A stretch of DNA of 20,227 bases from DATKCA01 sp035544675. GTDB taxonomy: Bacteria; Acidobacteriota; Thermoanaerobaculia; Gp7-AA8. Below are positions 1 to 7,261 of this stretch, piece by piece. Below the pieces are notes generated by a model. That model saw only the letters and a program-made list of their open reading frames with translations, ran no database searches and was not told the DNA's origin. The DNA is taken from contig DATKCA010000133.1 of assembly GCA_035544675.1 (NCBI GenBank), positions 1-20,227 of the forward strand, in the 5' to 3' direction. The first letter of the stretch is position 1. Each line of letters opens with the position of its first letter. The translations under genes and the position numbers were made by a program.

Positions 1-1
1 G

Positions 2-628
2 GTGACGATCCCGGCCCGCGGCAGCGCCATCCTCACCGACGTGCTGGACGGATTCACGGGCGCGGGCCCGAACCCGTTCGGAGCGATCCTGGTCAGCTCC
101 GACCGCGCCTTCGCCGTCACCAGCCGTGCCTACAGCCCGCTCCCCGCCGGCGGAACGTACGGCCAGACAGTCTCGCCGGTGCGCGACTTCATCGAGAACG
201 CACTCGGTGAGACCAACAACGCCGGAGCGACCTCATACCTCCCCGGCCTCGTTCAGAACGCCGGCTTCCGCACGAACCTCGGCTTCGTAGCAGCGGCAGG
301 ATCGAACGGCATGACCATCGAAGTGATCCTGCGCGACGCAGCCGGCGCGGACCTCGGCACGCGCGCCTTCATCATTCAGCCGAACACGTTCGTGCAGACG
401 CAGTTCTCCGTCGTCTCCATCGCCAACGTCCAGTACAACGCCGCATCGGCCGAGTACCGCATCACCAACGGCGACGGCGCGGCCGCTCCGTACGCCTCGA
501 TCGTCGACAACGTGACGGCCGACGCCGTCTACGTGACAGGCGTCTTCCCGCCCAACGACACGAGCGCGCTCTCGCGGTCGAAGGGGACCTCGCTGTTCCG
601 CAGACTCATCGACCAGCGAAGCTGGTAA
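2..628 (+). CDS. C-terminal part of a probable secreted protein, function unknown (5' end outside window)
   Basis: The frame is open from the left edge to a TAA at 626-628, so this is the last 208 codons of a longer gene; the GTG at position 2 need not be the start. The visible part is rich in Ala, Gly, Thr, Asn and Val with alternating hydrophobic residues, and contains phrases such as FRTNLGFV and GGTYGQTV that I associate with extracellular beta-sandwich repeat proteins of Acidobacteriota. No catalytic motif, membrane segment or sorting signal is visible. It ends with a short basic tail (LFRRLIDQRSW). It converges on the M3 peptidase gene, with a palindromic repeat between the two stops. 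The secreted location is an inference from composition; I cannot assign a function. Confidence 0.7.
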   Translation: MTIPARGSAILTDVLDGFTGAGPNPFGAILVSSDRAFAVTSRAYSPLPAGGTYGQTVSPVRDFIENALGETNNAGATSYLPGLVQNAGFRTNLGFVAAAGSNGMTIEVILRDAAGADLGTRAFIIQPNTFVQTQFSVVSIANVQYNAASAEYRITNGDGAAAPYASIVDNVTADAVYVTGVFPPNDTSALSRSKGTSLFRRLIDQRSW

Positions 629-640
629 AACGACCCCGCA

Positions 641-700
641 ATGGAGGGGGCGGTGTCCTCACCGCCCCCGCCGCGCGGGTGAGAACACCCGCGCCTCCAT
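641..700. repeat. Two-hairpin palindromic repeat, copy A (intergenic)
   Basis: Sixty bases bounded by ATGGAGG (641-647) and its reverse complement CCTCCAT (694-700). Inside are two hairpins: a 10-bp stem at 646-655/660-669 with loop TCCT, and a 9-bp stem at 673-681/686-694 with loop AGAA. The whole could form a three-way junction. It lies 12 bases after the stop of the left gene and 19 bases before the stop of the convergent M3 peptidase gene, so it could act as a bidirectional terminator, although no T-run follows. Close relatives occur at 13784-13841 and 15363-15390, so it is a dispersed repeat family and not just a local terminator. Confidence 0.85.
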
Positions 701-719
701 TCCGCACCCGCGCCTCGGG

Positions 720-2888
720 CTAGTTTCCGACTCCCGAGGTCTGCGACACCGTGAACCCGCGCTTGCGCATCAGCGCCTCGGTCTCCGGATCGCGCCCGCG
801 GAACCGGCGGTACGCCTCGGCCGGATCGATGGTGTTGCCGACCGAGAAGACGTTCTGGCGCAGCCGCTGCGCCACGCCCCGGTCGTAGAAGCTCCCGGCC
901 TCCTCGAACGCCTCCGCCGCGTCCGCGGTGAGCACGTCCGACCAGAGATAGCTGTAGTAGCCGGCCGAGTAGCTGTCCCCGGAAAAGAGGTGCAGGAACT
1001 GCGGCGTGCGATGGCGCATGACGATCTCGCGCGGCATGCCGATCTCCGCCAGGGTCTCGCGCTCGAAGGCATCGGGGTCGATGGCACGGTCGCCCGCCAG
1101 GTGGAGCTTCATGTCGACCAGCGCGCTGGCCAGATACTCCACGGTCCCAAAGCCCTGGTTGAACTTCGAGGCCTGCTCGATGCGGTTCACGAGCGCCTGC
1201 GGAATGGGCTGCCCGCTCTGGTGGTGCAGCGCGAACCGCTGCAGCACTTCCGGCGTGGACAGCCAGTGCTCGAGGAGCTGTGAGGGGAACTCCACGTAGT
1301 CGCGGACCACGGCCGTGCCGGCCACGGATGGATAGGTCACGTTCGAGGCCAGGCCGTGCAGGGCGTGGCCGAATTCGTGGAAGAGCGTCCCCGCGTCGTC
1401 CCAGGAGATGAGCACCGGCTCGCCCTCCCGTCCCTTCACGAAGTTCGCGTTGTTGGAGACGATGGTGGGGATCTCGCGCTCGAACCGCTCCTGGCTGCGG
1501 TACGCGTTCATCCACGCGCCGGACCGCTTGCCTTCGCGCGCCCACGGGTCGAAGTACCAGAGGCCGATGTGCGTGCCGCTGTTCTTGTCCGTCACGCGCC
1601 AGACCTTCACGTCGGGGTGGTAGACGGGGACGTCGGAGACGGGCGTGAACTGGAATCCGAACAGCTCGCCGGCCACCCAGAACATGCCGTCGCGCAGCTT
1701 GTCGAGCTGAAGGTACTGCTTGACTTCGTTCTGATCGAGGTCGTAGCGCTCCTTGCGGACCTTCTCCGCGTAGTAACGGTAGTCCCACGGCTCGATGGTG
1801 ATCCTTGCGCCTTCCCGGTTCGCCACGGCCTGCATGTCCGTCACTTCCTCGCGCACGCGGGCCACGGCCGGCGTCCAGACGGACTCCATGAGCTGCATGG
1901 CCCGCTCCGGGGTCTTGGCCATGGTGTTCTCGAGGCGCCAGTGCGCGTGCGTCGCATATCCGAGGAGTTTGGCGCGCTCGGCGCGGAGCCGCAGGATGCG
2001 GGCGATGATGGCGTTGTTGTCATGCGCGCCGCCGTTGTCGCCGCGGTTGATGAACATCCGCCAGGCCTTCTCACGAAGGTCGCGGCGATCGGAGTACGTG
2101 AGGAACGGGTCGATCGACGACCGCGTGTTCGTGACCAGCCACTTGCCGGTCATGTTCTTGCGCCCCGCCGCCGCGGCGGCGGCGTCGCGGAGCGACTGGG
2201 GCAGCCCGGCCAGATCGCCCTCGCTCTCCAGCACCAGGAACTGGTTCTGCTCGTCGGCCAGCACGTTCTGGTTGAACTGCGTGAACAGTCCGGCCAGCTC
2301 CTGGTTGATCTCGGAGAGACGCCTCTTCGCGGCCGGCTCGAGCCGCGCGCCGGCCCGCACGAAGTTCGTGTAGTAGACCCACGTCAGCCGCTGCTGCTCC
2401 GGCGTGAGGCTCGATTTCGCGGGCCCGTTGTACACGGCCTCGATGCGGCGGAAGAGCTTGTCGTTCTGCGTGATCTGATCGCGGAACGCGGCCAGCCTCG
2501 GCTCCATCTCCTGCTCCACGTTCTGGAACTCGCCGAGGTTCATGTTGTTGCTCCAGATGCCGTAGCTCGCGTCGACGCGGTCGAGCGTGCGGCTCGACCG
2601 CTCCATCGCCGTGATCGTGTTCTCGAATGCCGGCGCGGCCGGATCGTTGGCGATGCGCTCGACGCTCGCCAGCGCTTCCGCCATGCCGGCCTCCAGCGCC
2701 GGCTTGAAGTGCTCGATGCGGACGCGGTCGAAGGGGGGCACCCCGCCGTAATTTCCCTGCCATTCGGCCACGAGCGGGTTCGATGTCTGCGGTTGGGTCG
2801 TCTGCGTCGTCGTAGTCACGTCAGTCGTCGTCGTGGTGCAGGCGGCCAGTGCGATCGCCGCCAGCGTCGTGCTGATTGTTTTCCTCAT
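720..2888 (-). CDS. M3-family zinc oligopeptidase (Dcp/oligopeptidase A type), lipoprotein
   Basis: A 722-aa metallopeptidase that would cleave short peptides, probably in the periplasm. The zinc motif HEFGHALHG starts at H504; the ligands are H504 and H508, with E505 catalytic, and E533 in DYVEFPSQ has the spacing expected for the third ligand of family M3. The N-terminus is a lipoprotein signal with lipobox ALAAC, lipidated Cys17, followed by a Thr-rich linker of about 15 residues before the peptidase fold (NPLVAEW onward). The length fits Dcp-type enzymes of roughly 680-720 aa. The ATG at 2888 has a GAGG about 10 bases upstream. It is divergent from the small XRE regulator with only 39 bases between the two starts, so the promoters must overlap. 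Peptidyl-dipeptidase versus endo-oligopeptidase cannot be told from sequence alone. Confidence 0.95.
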   Translation of the reverse strand: MRKTISTTLAAIALAACTTTTTDVTTTTQTTQPQTSNPLVAEWQGNYGGVPPFDRVRIEHFKPALEAGMAEALASVERIANDPAAPAFENTITAMERSSRTLDRVDASYGIWSNNMNLGEFQNVEQEMEPRLAAFRDQITQNDKLFRRIEAVYNGPAKSSLTPEQQRLTWVYYTNFVRAGARLEPAAKRRLSEINQELAGLFTQFNQNVLADEQNQFLVLESEGDLAGLPQSLRDAAAAAAGRKNMTGKWLVTNTRSSIDPFLTYSDRRDLREKAWRMFINRGDNGGAHDNNAIIARILRLRAERAKLLGYATHAHWRLENTMAKTPERAMQLMESVWTPAVARVREEVTDMQAVANREGARITIEPWDYRYYAEKVRKERYDLDQNEVKQYLQLDKLRDGMFWVAGELFGFQFTPVSDVPVYHPDVKVWRVTDKNSGTHIGLWYFDPWAREGKRSGAWMNAYRSQERFEREIPTIVSNNANFVKGREGEPVLISWDDAGTLFHEFGHALHGLASNVTYPSVAGTAVVRDYVEFPSQLLEHWLSTPEVLQRFALHHQSGQPIPQALVNRIEQASKFNQGFGTVEYLASALVDMKLHLAGDRAIDPDAFERETLAEIGMPREIVMRHRTPQFLHLFSGDSYSAGYYSYLWSDVLTADAAEAFEEAGSFYDRGVAQRLRQNVFSVGNTIDPAEAYRRFRGRDPETEALMRKRGFTVSQTSGVGN

Positions 2889-2927
2889 TGCGCAACCTCA
2901 TTCAGGCCGTGTTACGTTTGCCGCGTC

Positions 2928-3203
2928 ATGGCGACGCGATACGGCGGACGCGATCGTATCTCAACCAAATCGAAGCTCGCTGGCGAGCTGGTCATTCTCG
3001 GACGTGTCCTCGCTCACGCGCGCGAGTGTGCCGGTCTCAAGCAGTCAGACGTCGCCGCCCGTCTCGGCTTGCCAGCTTCATACCTGTCCAAGATCGAGAG
3101 CGGCACCCGCCGCCTCGACGTCATCGAGCTGATCCGGATCGCCGAAGCCCTCGGCGCCGATCCCGCCGACCTGATCCGCGAGCTCATGGAGGCCATGTCA
3201 TGA
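2928..3203 (+). CDS. Small XRE-family helix-turn-helix regulator
   Basis: A 91-aa protein that is almost entirely one Cro/C1-type DNA-binding domain: residues 23-85 carry the five-helix pattern with LKQSDVAARLGLPASYLSKIESG as helices 2-3, followed by LDVIELIRIAEALGADPADLI. The first 20 residues are basic and probably unstructured. There is no ligand-binding or dimerisation domain beyond the HTH. I chose the ATG at 2928 because no other start lies before the domain; no Shine-Dalgarno sequence is visible, so the message may be leaderless. The divergent, 39-base spacing from the M3 peptidase suggests it may control itself and that peptidase, but no operator is identifiable. Downstream it runs straight into a heptamer repeat shared with the convergent transketolase gene. 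Confidence 0.9.
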   Translation: MATRYGGRDRISTKSKLAGELVILGRVLAHARECAGLKQSDVAARLGLPASYLSKIESGTRRLDVIELIRIAEALGADPADLIRELMEAMS

Positions 3204-3206
3204 AGG

Positions 3207-3353
3207 GGCCTCGGGCCTCGGGCCTCGGGCCTCGGGAGAACGGCGTTGGGGCCTCGGGCCTCGGGCCTCAGGAGAACGGGGTGGGCTGGGCCCGGCCTCG
3301 GGAGAAAGGCGCCACGTATCTCCCGAGGCCTGAGGCCCGAGGCCTGAGGCCCG
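3207..3353. repeat. GGGCCTC-type heptamer repeat cluster with inverted arm
   Basis: Fills the whole gap between the convergent XRE and transketolase stops. Four 7-base units of the GGCCTCG type run from 3207 to 3236. The string GGCCTCGGGAGAA occurs at 3228-3240 and 3294-3306, with a one-base variant (GGCCTCAGGAGAA) at 3264-3276. An inverted arm at 3319-3353 alternates CCGAGG and CTGAGG units and can pair with the left units to give a long GC-rich stem. Such a structure could stop transcription from both sides, but the direct repeats suggest slippage or a mobile origin. The arm ends immediately next to the transketolase stop codon. Confidence 0.85.
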
Positions 3354-5417
3354 TCACGCCCCGACGGCCTTGATCTGCTGCTTCGCGGCCTCGATGACTT
3401 TCTCGGCCGTGAATCCGAACTTCTTCTGCAGCTCCTTGAGCGGAGCCGATGCGCCGAACGTCCGCATGCCGATGCGGTGGCCGGTCAGACCGAGGTAGTG
3501 GGACCAGCCGAAGGTCGAGGCCTGTTCGACACCGACGCGGGCGAGCACTTTGGGCGGCAGCACCTCGTCGCGATACGACTGCTCCTGCTTCTCGAACAGT
3601 TCCCACGACGGCATGCTCACCACGCGCGCGCGGATCCCTTCCTTCTTCAGCGCCTCGTAGGCGTCGACGCAGAGCGAGACTTCGCTGCCGCTGGCCATCA
3701 GGATCACGTCCGGCTTGCCGCCTTCGGCGTCGGCCAGGATGTACGCGCCTTTGGCCGTGCCTGAGGCCGCGGCGTACTTCTTTCGGTCGAACGTCGGCAG
3801 CGCCTGACGGGTCAGGATGAGCGCCACCGGTTCGTGACGCTGCTGCATGATGAGGCGCCACGATTCCGACACCTCATTCGCGTCGCCGGGACGGAGCGTG
3901 ATGAGTCCGGGAATGGCTCGCAACGACGCGATCTGCTCGATCGGCTGATGTGTGGGCCCGTCTTCACCCACGCCGATGGAGTCGTGCGTGAAGATGTAGA
4001 TGACCGGCAGCTCCATGATCGCGCTCAGGCGGATCGGCGCGCGCATGTAGTCGCTGAAGATGAGGAAGCCCGAGCCGTACGGGCGCAGCTTGCAGAGCGA
4101 CATCCCGTTCAGGATCGAGCCCATGGCGTGCTCGCGGATGCCGAAGTGGAAGTTGCGGCCGCCGTAGCTCTCCGAGGTGAAGTCGCCCGCTTCGTCGAAC
4201 GTCAGCCGGGTCTTGGTGGATGGGGCCAGATCGGCGGATCCGCCCACGAGCCAGGGGACGGCCTTGGCCAGCGCGTTCAGCACCTTGGCCGAGGCATCGC
4301 GTCCGGCCACGCCCTTCGCGTCGGCCGGAAACTCCGGAATGGCCTTCTCCCAGTTGTCGGGGAGGCGGCGGTGCTGCATCCGGTCGAGCTGGTCGGCCAG
4401 CTCCGGGTACTCCTTCTTGTATCTTCCGAAGAGCGCCATCCACTCGTCGCGCTGCTGCTTGCCGCGCTTGCCGATGCCGTTGGCGAAGCACTCCGTCGCT
4501 TCCTTCGGCACGAGGAACTTCTCGTTCTCCGGCCATCCGTAGTTCTTCTTCGTCAGCCGAATCTCTTCTTCGCCGAGCGGCTCGCCGTGCGCGGCGTGCG
4601 TGTCCTGCTTGTTCGGCGACCCCCAGGCAATGTGGGAGTCGACGATGATGAGCGTGGGACGGTCAGTGGCCTTCTTGAACGTCTTGAAGGCGCGCGTGAG
4701 CATGTCCAGATCGTTGGCGTCGCCGACGCGTGTCACGTTCCACCCGTAGCCGACGAACCGAGTGGCCACGTCTTCGGAGAACGCCCACTCCGTGTGGCCT
4801 TCGATGGTGATCTTGTTGTTGTCGTAGATCCAGCAGAGGTTGTTCAGCTTGAGGTGGCCGGCCAGCGAGGCCGCTTCGCTGGTGACGCCTTCCATCATGC
4901 AGCCGTCGCCACAGATCGCGTAGGCGTCGAAGTTGATCATCTCGAAGTCCGGCTTGTTGAAGTGCGCCGCCATCCACTTGCTGGCGATGGCCATGCCCAC
5001 GCTCGTGGCCACTCCCTGGCCAAGCGGGCCGGTCGTCGTCTCCACGCCGGAGGTCCAGCGGTATTCGGGGTGGCCGGGGCACTTCGAGTCCAGCTGGCGG
5101 AACGCCTTGATGTCGTCGAGAGTGACCGACGGGTCGCCGAGCGTCTCGTACTTCGGATTCACGGCGCGGACGCCGGTGAGGTGCAGCACGGAGTAGAGCA
5201 GCATCGATGCGTGACCGATGGAGAGGACGAACCGGTCGCGGTTGGGCCAGATCGGGTCAGCGGGATCGAATCGGAGATGGTTCTGCCACAGCGAGTAGAC
5301 GACGGGCGCCATGGCCATGGCAGTGCCTGGGTGTCCGGAGTTCGCCTTCTGGACGGCGTCCATGGAAAGCGTGCGAATGGTATTGATGCAGAGCTGTTCG
5401 CTCGCGTTGGCGGACAT
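3354..5417 (-). CDS. tkt: Transketolase
   Basis: A 687-aa thiamine-diphosphate enzyme of the non-oxidative pentose phosphate pathway, which moves two-carbon units between ketoses and aldoses in the cytoplasm. The order is canonical: N-terminal TPP domain with SGHPG (H29), IGHAS (H69) and the TPP/metal motif GDGCMMEG (170-177) closing at DNN (199-201); middle pyrimidine-binding domain with FGIREHAMG, where E429 is the conserved cofactor-activating Glu; and a C-terminal domain of about 130 residues. Length matches the bacterial family. The ATG at 5417 is preceded by a strong AAGGAGG six bases upstream, the best ribosome site in the window. A possible -10 (TAGAAT, 5451-5456) lies just inside the flank of the terminal-inverted-repeat element; no matching -35 is seen, so that element may have disrupted or replaced the upstream promoter. 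Confidence 0.97.
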   Translation of the reverse strand: MSANASEQLCINTIRTLSMDAVQKANSGHPGTAMAMAPVVYSLWQNHLRFDPADPIWPNRDRFVLSIGHASMLLYSVLHLTGVRAVNPKYETLGDPSVTLDDIKAFRQLDSKCPGHPEYRWTSGVETTTGPLGQGVATSVGMAIASKWMAAHFNKPDFEMINFDAYAICGDGCMMEGVTSEAASLAGHLKLNNLCWIYDNNKITIEGHTEWAFSEDVATRFVGYGWNVTRVGDANDLDMLTRAFKTFKKATDRPTLIIVDSHIAWGSPNKQDTHAAHGEPLGEEEIRLTKKNYGWPENEKFLVPKEATECFANGIGKRGKQQRDEWMALFGRYKKEYPELADQLDRMQHRRLPDNWEKAIPEFPADAKGVAGRDASAKVLNALAKAVPWLVGGSADLAPSTKTRLTFDEAGDFTSESYGGRNFHFGIREHAMGSILNGMSLCKLRPYGSGFLIFSDYMRAPIRLSAIMELPVIYIFTHDSIGVGEDGPTHQPIEQIASLRAIPGLITLRPGDANEVSESWRLIMQQRHEPVALILTRQALPTFDRKKYAAASGTAKGAYILADAEGGKPDVILMASGSEVSLCVDAYEALKKEGIRARVVSMPSWELFEKQEQSYRDEVLPPKVLARVGVEQASTFGWSHYLGLTGHRIGMRTFGASAPLKELQKKFGFTAEKVIEAAKQQIKAVGA

Positions 5418-5457
5418 GCAGCCTCCTTGAAATTGTCGGGACCGCTGCGGATTCTAT

Positions 5458-5616
5458 ATGGGGTCAGGTCTTTCCTTTTGTCTTTTCCTACCGTGTGTAG
5501 AGGCTCACGAGAGGAAACCGATCTCCTCGGACAATTCGAGCGATCGAGTCCCTCGCACTTTCTCTCGGGAGTGCTACTGGTTGTAGAAAAAGGGCAAAGG
5601 GAAGACCTGACCCCAT
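5458..5616. mobile_element. MITE-like element with long terminal inverted repeats
   Basis: 159 bases between transketolase and sulfatase. The ends are inverted copies: 5458-5491 matches the reverse complement of 5583-5616 at 29 of 34 positions, the outer 15 (ATGGGGTCAGGTCTT) being identical. Each end then carries CTAC, five bases and GTAG (5488-5500 and 5574-5586), a small hairpin with the GTAG tetranucleotide typical of REP sequences mobilised by RAYT transposases. The interior has no coding potential that I can recognise. No target duplication is clear beyond a possible AT. The right end touches the sulfatase stop codon. A non-autonomous element moved by an IS200/RAYT-type enzyme is the best explanation; no transposase is present here. 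Confidence 0.7.
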
Positions 5617-7100
5617 TACACCGCGTGCCCGTCGCGGCAACCTTCGGCCTTCCTGGCCGGTCCGGGCGGGTCGAAGTCGCGGAGCTCGCGGCGGAGGTCC
5701 GACAGGCGTGATTTGAGCGCGCCGAGGGTGGCGGAGTGGGCGGGGTCGCGGGCGAGGTTCTTCATCTCCTCAGGGTCACGCTGCAGGTCGTAGAGCTCCC
5801 ACTCCTCCGGTTGTTCGAAGAAGTGGATCAGCTTCCAGCGATCGGTGCGGATGCCGCGGTTCTTCCGGACGCAGTGGCCGGCCGGATACTCGTAATACTC
5901 GTAGAGGAACGCATCGCGCCACGGCACATCGGAGCGCCGCATCAGCGGCAGCATGCTCCGGCCGTGCATCGCCAGCGGCACCGGAACTCCCGCCATCTGC
6001 AGCAGCGTCGGCGCGGCGTCGACGTTGAGCACCATGTGCGAGCGATCGACCGAGCCGGCGGGAATCCGTGCCGGATATCGCACCAGCAGCGGAATGCGAA
6101 TCGACGGCTCGTACATCAGCCGCTTGTCGTACAGGCCGTGCTCGCCGAGGAAGAAGCCGTTGTCGGAGGTGTAGACGACGATGGTGTTCTCGGCCAGGCC
6201 TTCTCGATCGAGGAGATCCAGCACGCGGCCGACGTTGTCGTCGACGCTCATCAGCACGCGGTAGTAGTCCTTGACCATGATTTCGAGATTGCGGCGGCGC
6301 CGCTCCGAGGGCGGCAGCGTGGCCGGGACGCGGTCGCGGTAGTCCGGCATGTCGGCCAGGGCCATCTCCGCCGCGCGCACCGCCTCCGGCCTCCCCTCCA
6401 GCTTGTCCTCGAGCGTGCGCGGCACCGGGATCTTCACGTTCTCGAGTGCGTTCTTGTATCGCTCCGCGGGCAACCAGGTCCGATGCGGCGACTTGAACTG
6501 ATAGAGGAGACAGAACGGCTTGTTCTTCGGCCGGTGCCGCAGGAACTCGACGGCCTGATCGCCGACCACGTCGTCCGCGTGCCCGCGGGCCCGCAGGTGC
6601 GTCCCCTTCGAGATGAGCTCGGGATCGTTGTACTCACCCTGCCATGGGAAGATCACCCACTGGTCGAAGTCGGCCGACGGCATCGACTTCAGATGCCACT
6701 TCCCGACCAGCCCCGTGTGATACCCCGCCCGCCGCAGCATCCCCACGAACGTCGGATGCTCCTCCGGCAGACCGGGTCCGTTGTAGAACTGCGGCCCGTC
6801 GCCATTCGTCCACACGCCGTGGGCGTGCGAATAGAGCCCGGTGAGGAACGACGCCCGGCTCGGCGCGCACAGCGAGTTCGTCGTGAACGCCTCGGTGAAA
6901 CGGATGCCGCCCGCACCGATGCGATCCATGTTCGGCGTCTCGAGGATCGTGTTGCCGTACGCGCTCATCGCATCCTGCCGCTGATCGTCGGTCATGATGA
7001 AGATGATGTTGGGCGGAGGGAGATCCTGTGCGCTGCCCCGAACGGCCAGGCCGGCAATCCCCGTACCGATCAGTCCAAGAGCCTCGCGTCTTGAATACAT
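5616..7100 (-). CDS. Exported type I sulfatase (formylglycine-dependent)
   Basis: A 494-aa sulfatase of the alkaline-phosphatase fold that would remove sulfate esters, probably from carbohydrates. From the ATG at 7100 the protein opens with SRREALGL and a hydrophobic run, a twin-arginine signal ending near Ala-Gln. The metal motif MTDDQ follows at about residue 36, and the active-site signature CAPSR has Cys78 as the residue converted to formylglycine. Later YTSDNGFFLGEHGLYDK supplies the conserved DN metal ligands and the lysine region. I prefer 7100 to a GTG at 7136 because the extra 12 residues come from the adjacent repeat and would displace the Tat signal. No Shine-Dalgarno precedes either start; the upstream region instead contains CCTTCCTCC. 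The stop codon abuts the MITE-like element. Resemblance is to N-acetylglucosamine-6-sulfatase or choline-sulfatase relatives; the substrate is unknown. Confidence 0.93.
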   Translation of the reverse strand: MYSRREALGLIGTGIAGLAVRGSAQDLPPPNIIFIMTDDQRQDAMSAYGNTILETPNMDRIGAGGIRFTEAFTTNSLCAPSRASFLTGLYSHAHGVWTNGDGPQFYNGPGLPEEHPTFVGMLRRAGYHTGLVGKWHLKSMPSADFDQWVIFPWQGEYNDPELISKGTHLRARGHADDVVGDQAVEFLRHRPKNKPFCLLYQFKSPHRTWLPAERYKNALENVKIPVPRTLEDKLEGRPEAVRAAEMALADMPDYRDRVPATLPPSERRRRNLEIMVKDYYRVLMSVDDNVGRVLDLLDREGLAENTIVVYTSDNGFFLGEHGLYDKRLMYEPSIRIPLLVRYPARIPAGSVDRSHMVLNVDAAPTLLQMAGVPVPLAMHGRSMLPLMRRSDVPWRDAFLYEYYEYPAGHCVRKNRGIRTDRWKLIHFFEQPEEWELYDLQRDPEEMKNLARDPAHSATLGALKSRLSDLRRELRDFDPPGPARKAEGCRDGHAV

Positions 7101-7110
7101 AAGAGTCAAA

Positions 7111-7260
7111 GGAGGAAGGATGAAGGATGAACGCACGAATCACATTCAGCCTTCAGCCTTCAGCCTTCACCCTTCATCCTTCATCCTTCATCCTTCATCC
7201 TTCATCCTTCAGCCTTCATCCTTCAGCCTTCAGCCTTCAGCCTTCATCCTTCAGCCTTCC
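7111..7260. repeat. CTTCATC/CTTCAGC heptamer tandem repeat with inverted arm
   Basis: Fifteen in-register 7-base units occupy 7151-7255, each CTTCAGC, CTTCATC or once CTTCACC, with a degenerate unit before and CTTCC after. A short inverted arm (GAAGGATGAAGGATGAA, 7115-7131) can pair with the array. The array ends a few bases from the phosphofructokinase stop codon and the inverted arm lies about 15 bases from the sulfatase start, so it forms the whole spacer between these two minus-strand genes. Translated in any frame it gives low-complexity HPSSFIL-type peptides, so the open frames through it are artefacts. The architecture (7-base direct units plus inverted arm) copies that of 3207-3353 with an unrelated unit sequence. 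Confidence 0.95.
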
Positions 7261-7261
7261 T

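Noticed and set aside
1356..2927. Long plus-strand open frame continuous with the XRE regulator
   Set aside because: It is antisense to the well-supported M3 peptidase, is compositionally biased (His, Arg, Val rich) and shows no domain; only the part from the ATG at 2928 is a gene.
3834..5711. 625-codon plus-strand open frame antisense to transketolase
   Set aside because: Typical antisense shadow of a GC-rich gene; transketolase motifs on the other strand are complete.
5736..7094. 452-codon plus-strand open frame antisense to the sulfatase
   Set aside because: No recognisable domain, and the sulfatase with CAPSR and metal motifs explains the region.
7144..7260. CRISPR array
   Set aside because: Units are 7 bases in direct tandem with no spacers, and there are no cas genes nearby.
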